Below the pieces are notes generated by a model. It saw only the letters and a program-made list of their open reading frames with translations. It was not told the origin of the DNA and made no database searches. Positions 1 through 5,972 of a DNA stretch of 7,551 nt are shown piece after piece. This stretch comes from Planctomycetaceae bacterium (lineage in GTDB: Bacteria; Planctomycetota; Planctomycetia; Pirellulales; UBA1268). Position 1 is the first letter of the stretch; the number at the start of each line of letters is the position of its first letter. The position numbers and the translations under genes were made by a program. Location: the NCBI GenBank assembly GCA_947453875.1, contig CANGIH010000105.1, positions 1 through 7,551 on the forward strand, read 5' to 3'.

Positions 1-1
1 C

Positions 2-127
2 TGCACGACCGCCCCGAGACGGGGCCTGCGGAGCGGTTGCTATCCGCTCGACGACCATTACAAGGATCTCGAGCCGGACGCATCGGCGATGCAGAACCTC
101 CGCCGCGCTGTCGATGATGGCCCCTGA
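2..127 (+). CDS. Possible 3' end of an upstream protein-coding gene (partial)
   Basis: One frame is open from the window edge to a TGA at 125-127 and encodes about 41 residues. The tail contains a believable charged helix (DDHYKDLEPDASAMQNLRRA). About four fifths of its codons end in G or C, as in the neighbouring genes, and it ends in TGA like every other gene here. The stop lies 18 bases before the ATG of the phospholipase D gene, a spacing that fits an operon. I do not recognise the protein from so short a tail. The alternative is non-coding DNA: three short hairpins fall inside 11-92, which could mean a structured RNA or 3' region instead. There is no start in view. Confidence 0.45.
   Translation, partial: CTTAPRRGLRSGCYPLDDHYKDLEPDASAMQNLRRAVDDGP
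11..49 (+). repeat. Two adjacent short hairpins near the window edge
   Basis: A perfect 6-base stem GCCCCG/CGGGGC with loop AGA occupies 11-25. A second perfect 6-base stem GAGCGG/CCGCTC with a 7-base loop occupies 31-49. A third dyad, GCATCG-G-CGATGC, lies at 80-92. None is followed by a run of T, so an intrinsic terminator is unlikely. They sit inside a plausible coding frame and may be chance in GC-rich DNA. Confidence 0.3.
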
Positions 128-145
128 AGGATTCGGGCAGACACG

Positions 146-1642
146 ATGGAAGCATTCGTCGAACAGGCTTTTGAGTGGTGGCTGCGGCTCTGGCCCCACC
201 TCGTCGCCGCTGCAATCGTCCTTGTGGACATCGTCCTCTCGGCGCACGCCATCCTCACGAAGCGCGACACCCGCTCGACGATCGGTTGGGTGGGGCTGAT
301 CTGGTTTTCACCCGTCTTCGGCGCGCTGGCCTACGTTCTCTTCGGCGTCAATCGGATCCGCTCACGCGCCGCCCGGATGCGGGCCGGGAGAGCCACGATC
401 CAGCACGAGATCGCCGGCTGCATCCCCGATGAGGGCCGTCTCACGGAAGCGATCGGCCCGGCGGAGTCTCCGTTGCGTGCGCTCGCCCTGCTCGGCGAAA
501 GGGTGACCGAGCGGCCACTCACCGACTGCAACCAGATCGAGCCGCTCGACGGCGGCGACATCGCCTACGCGGCGATGCTCGAGGCGATCCACGGGGCGAC
601 GCGAAGCATCGGATTGGCCTCCTACATCTTCGACAACGACCCGACCGGGAGGGAGTTTGCCGAGGCTCTGGCCGCAGCGACTCGACGCGGCGTCGCCGTC
701 CGAGTCCTCATCGACGGCATCGGCTCCACCTACTCCCACCCGCCGATCACGGGGTTGCTCGAGGAGTCGGGAGTGCGGGTCGCCACCTTCCTCCCCACCG
801 GCGTTCCGTTCTATTTCCCTTACGCCAATCTGCGCACTCACCGCAAGATCATGGTCGTCGACGGAGCGGTCGGGTTCACCGGCGGCCTCAACATCCGCGA
901 CGGCTGCCGCCTCTCCCGCTCACCGGCGCACCCGGTCAAGGACATGCACTTCCGGCTTACAGGTCCGGTCGTGGCACAGCTGCTCGAGGTGTTCGCCGAG
1001 GACTGGCAGTTCGCGACGGGCGAGGCCCTCGACGACGACGGCGACGGAAGTCTTTCCGCTCCCTGGCTCCCCAGGGTGCAGAGCACCGGCTCGATGCCCG
1101 CCCGCGGGATCCGCTTCGGTCCCGACGACCCCGACATTGGCCGCATCCGCCTGGTGATCGTGGCGGCGCTGGCGGCGGCGCGGAAGTCGGTGCGCGTCAT
1201 GACCCCCTACTTCCTCCCTGATGATGCCATCTGCCAGGCGCTCGACGTGGCGGCGATGCGCGGCGTCGAAGTCGACATCGTGATCCCGGAGGAAAACAAC
1301 CTGGCGCTCGTCGCCTGGGCCTCGACGTCGATGCTCTGGCAGGTGCTCGGCCGCGGCTGCAACGTCTGGAAGTCCCCACCGCCGTTCGACCACACGAAGT
1401 TACTGGTGGTCGACGGCGCCTGGGCGATGTTCGGGAGCGGCAACTGGGACGAGCGGAGCCTGCGGCTCAATTTCGAGTTCAATGTCGAGACCTACGATCG
1501 CGACCTGTGCACCCGGCTCGACCGGCACGTCGCCGGCGTGATCAGCCGGTCGCGTCGAACGACGCTCGAGGAGGTCGACGGCCGGAGCCTGCCGGTGCGG
1601 CTCCGCGACGGCATCGCCCGCCTCTTCTCCCCCTATCTGTGA
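146..1642 (+). CDS. cls: Cardiolipin synthase-type phospholipase D family protein
   Basis: This 498-residue protein has the full layout of bacterial cardiolipin synthases, which join two phosphatidylglycerol molecules into cardiolipin and glycerol at the inner membrane. Two hydrophobic segments, about residues 16-36 and 45-67, form the usual PLD N-terminal membrane region. Two phospholipase D domains follow. The first catalytic HKD motif is H232-x-K234-x4-D239, followed by GG-x-N at 246-249. The second is H416-x-K418-x4-D423, followed by GSGN at 430-433 and the typical RSLRLNFEFNVE stretch at 437-448. All catalytic residues are present and the length is normal for the family. The ATG is the first start after an in-frame TGA at 125-127; the nearest purine-rich stretch (GAAGG at 126-130) is rather far upstream, so initiation signals are weak. 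No separate promoter is evident, so it may be transcribed with the upstream gene. The substrate is inferred from the family; a related phosphatidyltransferase activity cannot be excluded. Confidence 0.93.
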   Translation: MEAFVEQAFEWWLRLWPHLVAAAIVLVDIVLSAHAILTKRDTRSTIGWVGLIWFSPVFGALAYVLFGVNRIRSRAARMRAGRATIQHEIAGCIPDEGRLTEAIGPAESPLRALALLGERVTERPLTDCNQIEPLDGGDIAYAAMLEAIHGATRSIGLASYIFDNDPTGREFAEALAAATRRGVAVRVLIDGIGSTYSHPPITGLLEESGVRVATFLPTGVPFYFPYANLRTHRKIMVVDGAVGFTGGLNIRDGCRLSRSPAHPVKDMHFRLTGPVVAQLLEVFAEDWQFATGEALDDDGDGSLSAPWLPRVQSTGSMPARGIRFGPDDPDIGRIRLVIVAALAAARKSVRVMTPYFLPDDAICQALDVAAMRGVEVDIVIPEENNLALVAWASTSMLWQVLGRGCNVWKSPPPFDHTKLLVVDGAWAMFGSGNWDERSLRLNFEFNVETYDRDLCTRLDRHVAGVISRSRRTTLEEVDGRSLPVRLRDGIARLFSPYL

Positions 1643-1665
1643 CCCGCCGCCCGACCGTTCCCCCC

Positions 1666-1669
1666 GGAG
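1666..1669 (+). promoter_or_regulatory. Ribosome binding site deciding the TTG start of the beta-helix gene
   Basis: GGAG lies 7 bases before the TTG at 1677. No ATG or GTG opens this frame close by, and starting at this TTG gives a complete signal peptide, so the site and the protein N-terminus support each other. Confidence 0.65.
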
Positions 1670-1676
1670 CGTCCCC

Positions 1677-3749
1677 TTGTCGCCGAACTTCCTGACGCGA
1701 GTCGCCATCCCGACGCTGATTCTGGTCGCGCTCTGCGTTCGTCCCACCGTCGCCGCCGACCGGCCGGTGCTCGAGATCACCGCCGACACCATCCTCGATC
1801 CCGACACCACCTACGGCGCGATCGTGATCCGCACCGGCGGCGTCACGATCGATGGCCGCGGCGCGATCCTGCTCGGGAGCCTCGGGGGCGACCCGAGCGG
1901 CTTCACAGGAACGGGCATCCGGGCCGACGGGGTGTCGGGAGTGACGCTGAAAAATGTCCGCGCACAGGGTTGGGAACGGGGGCTCCATGTCAGCGATGCT
2001 GAAGGCTGGACGATCGACGGCTGCGATTTCTCCGACAACTTCCACGACCCCCGCTTCGGCTGGGGGGAGAATGGACGTCGCGGCGGCATGCTCCTCGAAC
2101 GTGTCTCCGCCAGCCGGATCTCGGGCAACCGGGCCTTCCGGGTGTGGGACGGATGCGTGCTCGTCGAATCCGACGACAACACTCTGACCGGCAACGACTT
2201 CTCCCACGCCTCCAACACCTGCCTCAAGCTCTGGACCTCATGCCGCAACACCGTGCGGGGCAACCGCCTCACCCACGGCATCCGCATCGACCCGGGCGAG
2301 GTCCACGCCCGTGACTCGACGTGCGTGCTCCTCGAGAGCGGTTCCAACGACAACCGTTTCCTGGACAACGACTGCACCCACGGAGGCGACGGCATCTTCA
2401 TCCGCGTGCTGAACGGATGGGTGAGCACCGGAAACCTCTTCGAGGGGAACGACTGCTCGCATGCCAACAACAATTGCATCGAGGCCTGGGCGCCGCGCAA
2501 CCGGTGGATCCGCAACAAGGCCAACGGCGGCAGCTACGGCTTCTGGCTCGGCGCCTCCGACCAGAACGTGCTGGTGGAGAACGAGGCCTGCGACAACGGT
2601 CGCCCGGACGGCCCGCACAACTCGCCCCATCTTCCGGACTCAGGGCACGCGGGCATCGTGTTCATGTTCGGGCCGTCGAGCCACACGGTGCTTCGCGGCA
2701 ACGTCTGCCGCGGCAACAACGGCGCCGGGATCGCGGCGATCGGCGATCTTCCCAGCAAGGGGAGGGCGTGGCGGGCGTTCCACTGGGTGGCGGAGGACAA
2801 CTTTCTCGAGAACAATCGCTGGGGATTCTACCTGCAGCATGCCGACATGCTCGACTTCGCCGCCAACCGCTTCACAGGGAACACCGCTGCAGACCTGTTC
2901 GACGCCGGCAATGTCACCGGGCTCGTCGAGCACGCACCCGTCACCTCCGCCGCCGCCCCTCGTGCTGTGCTCGAGGGCCCGGCCGTCGTTGGTGTCGGCG
3001 AGCCTGCCCGTTTCAGTGCCGCGTCGAGCCTGGCTCCCGACGATCGCACGCGGACCTTCCGTTGGCAGATCGACAGCGAGCGGTATCCCGATGGGCCGGA
3101 AATCGAGGTCCGATTCGCGGGGCCAGGCTTCCACCGCGTGGCACTCACTGTGACGGCGGGGGGGCGATCGGACCTCGCTTGGCGCGATCTCATCGTCGTC
3201 GATTCCAGTCCGGAGAGTGGAACCGAATGGGGGGCTGAGTTCGCTCAACCGACCGGGTGGCGGTCCGAGGACGGGGCATCGCAGGTCAGCTTCTCGATCG
3301 ACAGAATCACCAAGCTCGTCGGCGCGGCATCGCTGTCGGCCAGGGTCGATCCCTATGGGGGAGGGCGGGTGACGCTCTTCGCCGATCTCGATGGCCCCCC
3401 GCGCCGGCTCCCACCCGGCGGCTCGGTGGTGGCCTGGATCCGGGCCCGTAATCCGCACGTCCCGGCATGGCAGGATGGCAATCCGGTGATCAGCCTCCGC
3501 GACGCAGGCGGGGGAACGATGCGCCTCACGCCGTCAGTCGATAGGCTCGCCACCCCGGCCGACACCGAGACCCGGGAAGGGTGGCTGCGCGTCGAGGCCC
3601 CACTGGCCGGGGGTGATGGCTGGATCCTGTCGGGGGACCGTCTCGACGCCGTCTCGAGTATCGGCCTGGGGTTCGATTCCTGGGGGGCACCTCCGCTCGA
3701 CATCTGGATCGACGGGCTGCACCTCTCCGGCGAATCAGCCCCGGAGTGA
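1677..3749 (+). CDS. Secreted right-handed beta-helix protein with PKD-like domain
   Basis: This 690-residue exported protein starts at TTG. Residues 1-27 form a signal peptide: a basic N-end, hydrophobic residues 9-20, and likely cleavage after VAA at 25-27. Residues about 29-415 carry parallel beta-helix (NosD/PbH1-like) coils, seen as recurring units of the type GN-x-hydrophobic or ND-C-x-H, for example around 173, 195, 231, 258, 301, 341, 375 and 397. Residues about 428-509 resemble a PKD/immunoglobulin-like domain (a G-x-x-A-x-F-x-A-x-S region, an F-x-W-x-I-D strand, then a G-x-H-x-V-x-L-T-V strand). Residues about 515-685 form a beta-rich domain with Trp and Asp motifs, perhaps carbohydrate-binding-like, but I cannot assign it. 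Beta-helix proteins of this kind often bind or cleave polysaccharides; no catalytic residues can be assigned here, so enzyme activity is unproven. Ten cysteines lie at residues 116-344 and none in the other domains. The start is 34 bases after cls, so co-transcription is possible. Confidence 0.88.
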   Translation: MSPNFLTRVAIPTLILVALCVRPTVAADRPVLEITADTILDPDTTYGAIVIRTGGVTIDGRGAILLGSLGGDPSGFTGTGIRADGVSGVTLKNVRAQGWERGLHVSDAEGWTIDGCDFSDNFHDPRFGWGENGRRGGMLLERVSASRISGNRAFRVWDGCVLVESDDNTLTGNDFSHASNTCLKLWTSCRNTVRGNRLTHGIRIDPGEVHARDSTCVLLESGSNDNRFLDNDCTHGGDGIFIRVLNGWVSTGNLFEGNDCSHANNNCIEAWAPRNRWIRNKANGGSYGFWLGASDQNVLVENEACDNGRPDGPHNSPHLPDSGHAGIVFMFGPSSHTVLRGNVCRGNNGAGIAAIGDLPSKGRAWRAFHWVAEDNFLENNRWGFYLQHADMLDFAANRFTGNTAADLFDAGNVTGLVEHAPVTSAAAPRAVLEGPAVVGVGEPARFSAASSLAPDDRTRTFRWQIDSERYPDGPEIEVRFAGPGFHRVALTVTAGGRSDLAWRDLIVVDSSPESGTEWGAEFAQPTGWRSEDGASQVSFSIDRITKLVGAASLSARVDPYGGGRVTLFADLDGPPRRLPPGGSVVAWIRARNPHVPAWQDGNPVISLRDAGGGTMRLTPSVDRLATPADTETREGWLRVEAPLAGGDGWILSGDRLDAVSSIGLGFDSWGAPPLDIWIDGLHLSGESAPE

Positions 3750-3775
3750 ACCACTTCCGTCGGGGCCTGCTCCGG
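3738..3775 (+). repeat. Overlapping inverted repeats around the beta-helix stop codon
   Basis: GCCCCG (3738-3743) pairs with CGGGGC (3761-3766), with an inner AGTG/CACT stem (3745-3748 and 3752-3755) around the TGA. Alternatively CCGGAG (3741-3746) pairs with CTCCGG (3770-3775). The two pairings exclude each other. There is no T-run, so this would be at most a Rho-type or structure-assisted 3' end. Confidence 0.35.
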
Positions 3776-3778
3776 CAA

Positions 3779-3803
3779 CCGGTCGCGAACGGCCGTTCAC
3801 CGG
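3779..3803 (+). promoter_or_regulatory. Perfect 12-base palindrome, candidate operator upstream of mtnB promoter
   Basis: GAACGGCCGTTC at 3787-3798 is a perfect palindrome, flanked by CCGGT (3779-3783) and ACCGG (3799-3803), which also pair, leaving a 3-base asymmetry. Its centre is 18-19 bases before the -35 hexamer at 3811, and about 53 bases before the inferred transcription start. That position suits binding of a dimeric regulator. No named operator is recognised. It could instead be the hairpin at the end of the preceding transcript. Confidence 0.4.
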
Positions 3804-3810
3804 GGGCGAA

Positions 3811-3839
3811 TTGTCACCGCACGGAAGGTCTTCTACAGT
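3811..3839 (+). promoter_or_regulatory. Sigma-70-type promoter for the mtnB-mtnD-mtnC operon
   Basis: The -35 hexamer TTGTCA (3811-3816) matches TTGACA in five of six bases. It is followed by an optimal 17-base spacer and the -10 hexamer TACAGT (3834-3839), which matches TATAAT in four of six. Transcription would start near 3846, leaving a leader of about 20 bases before the mtnB ATG at 3867. That is too short for a riboswitch. The location in a gap between two unrelated functional units supports it. Confidence 0.6.
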
Positions 3840-3866
3840 GCTGGTTCCCTTTCGAGCGAGATCGAC

Positions 3867-4577
3867 ATGCCTCACCCGACGCTTCCCCATCCACCTTTCG
3901 ACGCCTCCCTCGACGCCATCGACCAATTGCGTTCCGTGGGCCGGGAGTTCCACGCCCGCGGCTGGTCGCTCGGCACGAGCAGCAACTACAGCGTGGTCGC
4001 CTCCCGCGCACCGCTCGAACTGTTGATCACCGTCAGCGGCAAGGACAAATCGGCTCTCGGCCGCGACGACTTCGTCCGCGTCGATGCGACGGGCCGGCCC
4101 TGCGACGGCACGGGGAGAAAATCATCCGCCGAGACCCTGCTTCATTGCCTCATCGCCGAGCTCATCCCCTCCGTCGGCGCCATCCTCCACACCCATTCCG
4201 TCTGGTCGACGATCCTTTCCGGGGCTGATCTTCCCAGGGGCGCGGTGCGGATCGAGGGCTTCGAGATGCTCAAAGGTCTCGACGGCATCGTCACCCACGA
4301 GACGTTCGAGGAGGTGCCGGTCTTCGCCAACGCCCAAGACATGAACGAATTGGCCGGACGGATCCGGGCCCGGTTCACAGCCGCCGACTGGAGCCACCCG
4401 ACCCGACCGCCGTTCCACGGCTTCCTCCTCTCCCGGCACGGGCTCTACACCTGGGGGCGCGACCTCGCCGAAGCCCGCCGCCAGATCGAGATCCACGAGT
4501 TCCTGTTCGAGTGCGTCGCCCGGAGCCGGACGTTCCCCACGCTGTCGGCGTACCAGCAGCAGTCGGCCCAGCAGTGA
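3867..4577 (+). CDS. mtnB: Methylthioribulose-1-phosphate dehydratase MtnB
   Basis: MtnB removes water from 5-methylthioribulose-1-phosphate to give 2,3-diketo-5-methylthiopentyl-1-phosphate, a cytosolic step of methionine salvage. The 236-residue protein has the class II aldolase/adducin fold. The zinc site is visible as H108-T-H110 (ILHTHS) and H191 (LLSRHGLYTWG), and the likely catalytic acid is E133 in GFEMLKGL, by analogy with human APIP. Other family marks are FHARGWSLGTSSNYS near the N-terminus, ITVSGKDKSAL at 54-64 and SSAETLLH at 86-93. The final helix ends in a glutamine-rich tail with no known role. The first gene after the candidate promoter, it has only a weak purine stretch (GAGCGAG, 3854-3860) as ribosome site. 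mtnD and mtnC follow, which confirms the assignment over other class II aldolases such as fuculose-phosphate aldolase. Confidence 0.95.
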   Translation: MPHPTLPHPPFDASLDAIDQLRSVGREFHARGWSLGTSSNYSVVASRAPLELLITVSGKDKSALGRDDFVRVDATGRPCDGTGRKSSAETLLHCLIAELIPSVGAILHTHSVWSTILSGADLPRGAVRIEGFEMLKGLDGIVTHETFEEVPVFANAQDMNELAGRIRARFTAADWSHPTRPPFHGFLLSRHGLYTWGRDLAEARRQIEIHEFLFECVARSRTFPTLSAYQQQSAQQ

Positions 4578-4596
4578 TTCCTGCCGGTTCACCCAT

Positions 4597-4620
4597 CACG
4601 ATCCCCGCCCCCCCCACTTC
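4597..4620 (+). repeat. C-rich imperfect direct repeat, copy 1 (mtnB-mtnD gap)
   Basis: These 24 bases (CACGAT, four C, G, eight C, ACTTC) match 5949-5972 at 21 of 24 positions. This copy lies in the pyrimidine-rich 70-base gap before mtnD. Apart from this copy and the mtnD ribosome site, the gap shows no hairpin or promoter. Confidence 0.4.
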
Positions 4621-4634
4621 CTCGCCATCCCTCC

Positions 4635-4639
4635 AGGAG
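4635..4639 (+). promoter_or_regulatory. Strong ribosome binding site of mtnD
   Basis: AGGAG sits 8 bases before the mtnD ATG at 4648. It is the strongest Shine-Dalgarno in the operon, so mtnD is probably translated independently of mtnB despite the 70-base gap. Confidence 0.75.
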
Positions 4640-4647
4640 TAAGCCCC

Positions 4648-5229
4648 ATGGCCATCGTCTCCGTCCCTGCCGCCGCCCGCCGGGTCAGCGGGTTTGCCGA
4701 CGTGAAGGCATTCCTCGCCGAGCATGGCATCGACCACGAGATCTGGCCGCTCGAGGACCGGGTCGATCCGTCAGCCCCGGCCGACATGATCCTTGCCGCC
4801 TATGCGCCCGAGATCGACGACCTCAAACGCCGCGGTGGATTCGTCACCGCCGACGTCATCGACGTCTACCCCGACACGCCGAATCTCGACACGATGCTCG
4901 CCAAGTTCGCCAAGGAGCACACCCACACCGAGGACGAGGTGCGGTTCATCCTCCAAGGGCGTGGCGTGTTCCACATCCATTCTTCCGCGCCCGACGGCAC
5001 CGACACCGTGTTCGCGATCGAGGTCGGCGCGGGCGATCTGATCAGCGTTCCGAAAGACACCAAACACTGGTTCGATCTCTGCGAGGATCGACGGATCCGC
5101 GCCATCCGCCTCTTCCAGGACACCACCGGCTGGACGCCGCACTACATCGAGGGGGGCGTTCACGCCGGCTACGAGCCGCTCTGCCTCGGTCCCGCCTGGA
5201 TGGCTGGCGGTGGAAAGGCGGCGTCGTGA
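4648..5229 (+). CDS. mtnD: Acireductone dioxygenase MtnD
   Basis: MtnD is a cytosolic cupin metalloenzyme that oxidises the acireductone made by MtnC. With iron bound the products are 4-methylthio-2-oxobutanoate (the methionine precursor) and formate; the nickel form instead gives methylthiopropanoate, formate and carbon monoxide. The 193-residue protein keeps all four metal ligands: H91, H93 and E97 in the EHTHTEDEVRFIL stretch, and H140 in PKDTKHWFDL. The GRGVFHIH strand at 104-111 and the RLFQDTTGWTPHY stretch at 154-166 are typical of the ARD family, and the length is normal. Sequence alone does not say which metal is used. The ATG has a strong AGGAG site. The stop codon overlaps the GTG start of mtnC (GTGA at 5226-5229), so translation of the two is probably coupled. 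Confidence 0.97.
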   Translation: MAIVSVPAAARRVSGFADVKAFLAEHGIDHEIWPLEDRVDPSAPADMILAAYAPEIDDLKRRGGFVTADVIDVYPDTPNLDTMLAKFAKEHTHTEDEVRFILQGRGVFHIHSSAPDGTDTVFAIEVGAGDLISVPKDTKHWFDLCEDRRIRAIRLFQDTTGWTPHYIEGGVHAGYEPLCLGPAWMAGGGKAAS

Positions 5230-5936
5230 TCGTCTTCGACGGCCGCGCCGTCCTTCTCGACGTCGAGGGAACCACCTCGTCGATCGCCTTCGTCTACGAC
5301 GTGCTGTTCACGTTTGCCCGCGAGCGTGTCGGGGACTTCCTCTCCGTCCACTCCGGCGACGCTGCCGTGCGCGGGCTCTGCCCGCCGATCCTCGCCGAGG
5401 CGGGCGATCCGGTGGCCGCCGACGCCCCTCACGATCCTCCTCGTGCGGCAGCAGCGGCGCTCGAACTGATGCGTCGCGACGCCAAGTTCGGGCCGCTCAA
5501 GGACCTGCAGGGGCGCATCTGGCGGAGCGGTTTCGAATCGGGCCAGCTCGTGGCCCATGTCTTCGATGACGTCCCCGCGGCGTTCGACCTGTGGAGCGGG
5601 TCGGGGCTCGATCTCCGCATCTACTCTTCGGGATCGGTCGAGGCCCAGAAACTCTTCTTCCGCCACACCGCCCACGGGGATCTCACCCCCCACCTCCGCG
5701 GCCACTACGACACCGCCATCGGGCCGAAGCGTGAGTCGGCGAGCTACGCGATGATCGCCGCCGACATGGGATTCGATCCCCGCCAGATCCTGTTCGTCAG
5801 CGACGTGGGGGAGGAACTCGACGCCGCCCGCCGTGCCGGCATGCAGACCGCCCTGGCCGACCGCCCCGGCAACCGCCCCGCGACGAGCGTGTACGACCAC
5901 CAGACGGTGACGTCGTTCGGCGAGATCGTCACCTGA
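5226..5936 (+). CDS. mtnC: Enolase-phosphatase E1 MtnC
   Basis: MtnC is a HAD-superfamily enzyme that both enolises 2,3-diketo-5-methylthiopentyl-1-phosphate and removes its phosphate, making the acireductone used by MtnD. The 236-residue protein shows motif I as LLDVEGTT with D12 and E14, motif II as YSSGS at 133-137, the motif III lysine K168 in IGPKRESASY, and motif IV as FVSDVGEELDAARRAG with D193 and E196/E197. The all-helical cap lies between about residues 20 and 125. Length is normal for bacterial MtnC, so one polypeptide carries both activities. I chose the GTG at 5226 because it begins just before the conserved VLLDVEGTT strand and forms a four-base overlap with the mtnD stop. Purine-rich GGTGGAAAGG just upstream, inside the mtnD end, can serve as ribosome site. 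The FIST gene follows after 16 bases. Confidence 0.96.
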   Translation: MIVFDGRAVLLDVEGTTSSIAFVYDVLFTFARERVGDFLSVHSGDAAVRGLCPPILAEAGDPVAADAPHDPPRAAAAALELMRRDAKFGPLKDLQGRIWRSGFESGQLVAHVFDDVPAAFDLWSGSGLDLRIYSSGSVEAQKLFFRHTAHGDLTPHLRGHYDTAIGPKRESASYAMIAADMGFDPRQILFVSDVGEELDAARRAGMQTALADRPGNRPATSVYDHQTVTSFGEIVT

Positions 5937-5948
5937 ACCACGCCGCCA

Positions 5949-5972
5949 CACGATGCCCCCGCCCCCCACTTC
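5949..5972 (+). repeat. C-rich imperfect direct repeat, copy 2 (FIST gene start)
   Basis: This is the second copy of the 24-base C-rich element at 4597-4620 (21 of 24 identical). It contains the ATG of the FIST gene at 5953 and encodes its proline run (MPPPPTS). It may be chance similarity between C-rich tracts. Confidence 0.4.

Noticed and set aside
1542..2207. 221-codon minus-strand frame spanning the cls/beta-helix junction
   Set aside because: It is antisense to the conserved end of cls and the signal peptide of the next gene. Its composition is that of a shadow frame.
2321..3238. 305-codon plus-strand frame inside the beta-helix gene
   Set aside because: The product is extremely Arg-, Gln- and Pro-rich and low in complexity, typical of a shifted frame. 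The overlapping frame has a signal peptide and domain repeats.
2640..3458. 272-codon minus-strand frame
   Set aside because: It lies antisense to the beta-helix gene, with no motif, no ribosome site and no sensible gene neighbour.
3738..3775. Intrinsic terminator after the beta-helix gene
   Set aside because: Stems exist but no T-run follows either pairing, and one stem includes the stop codon. I list it only as inverted repeats.
3750..3866. SAM riboswitch or T-box leader upstream of mtnB
   Set aside because: The gap is only 117 bases, the likely leader is about 20 bases, and no SAM-aptamer or T-box conserved sequence is present.
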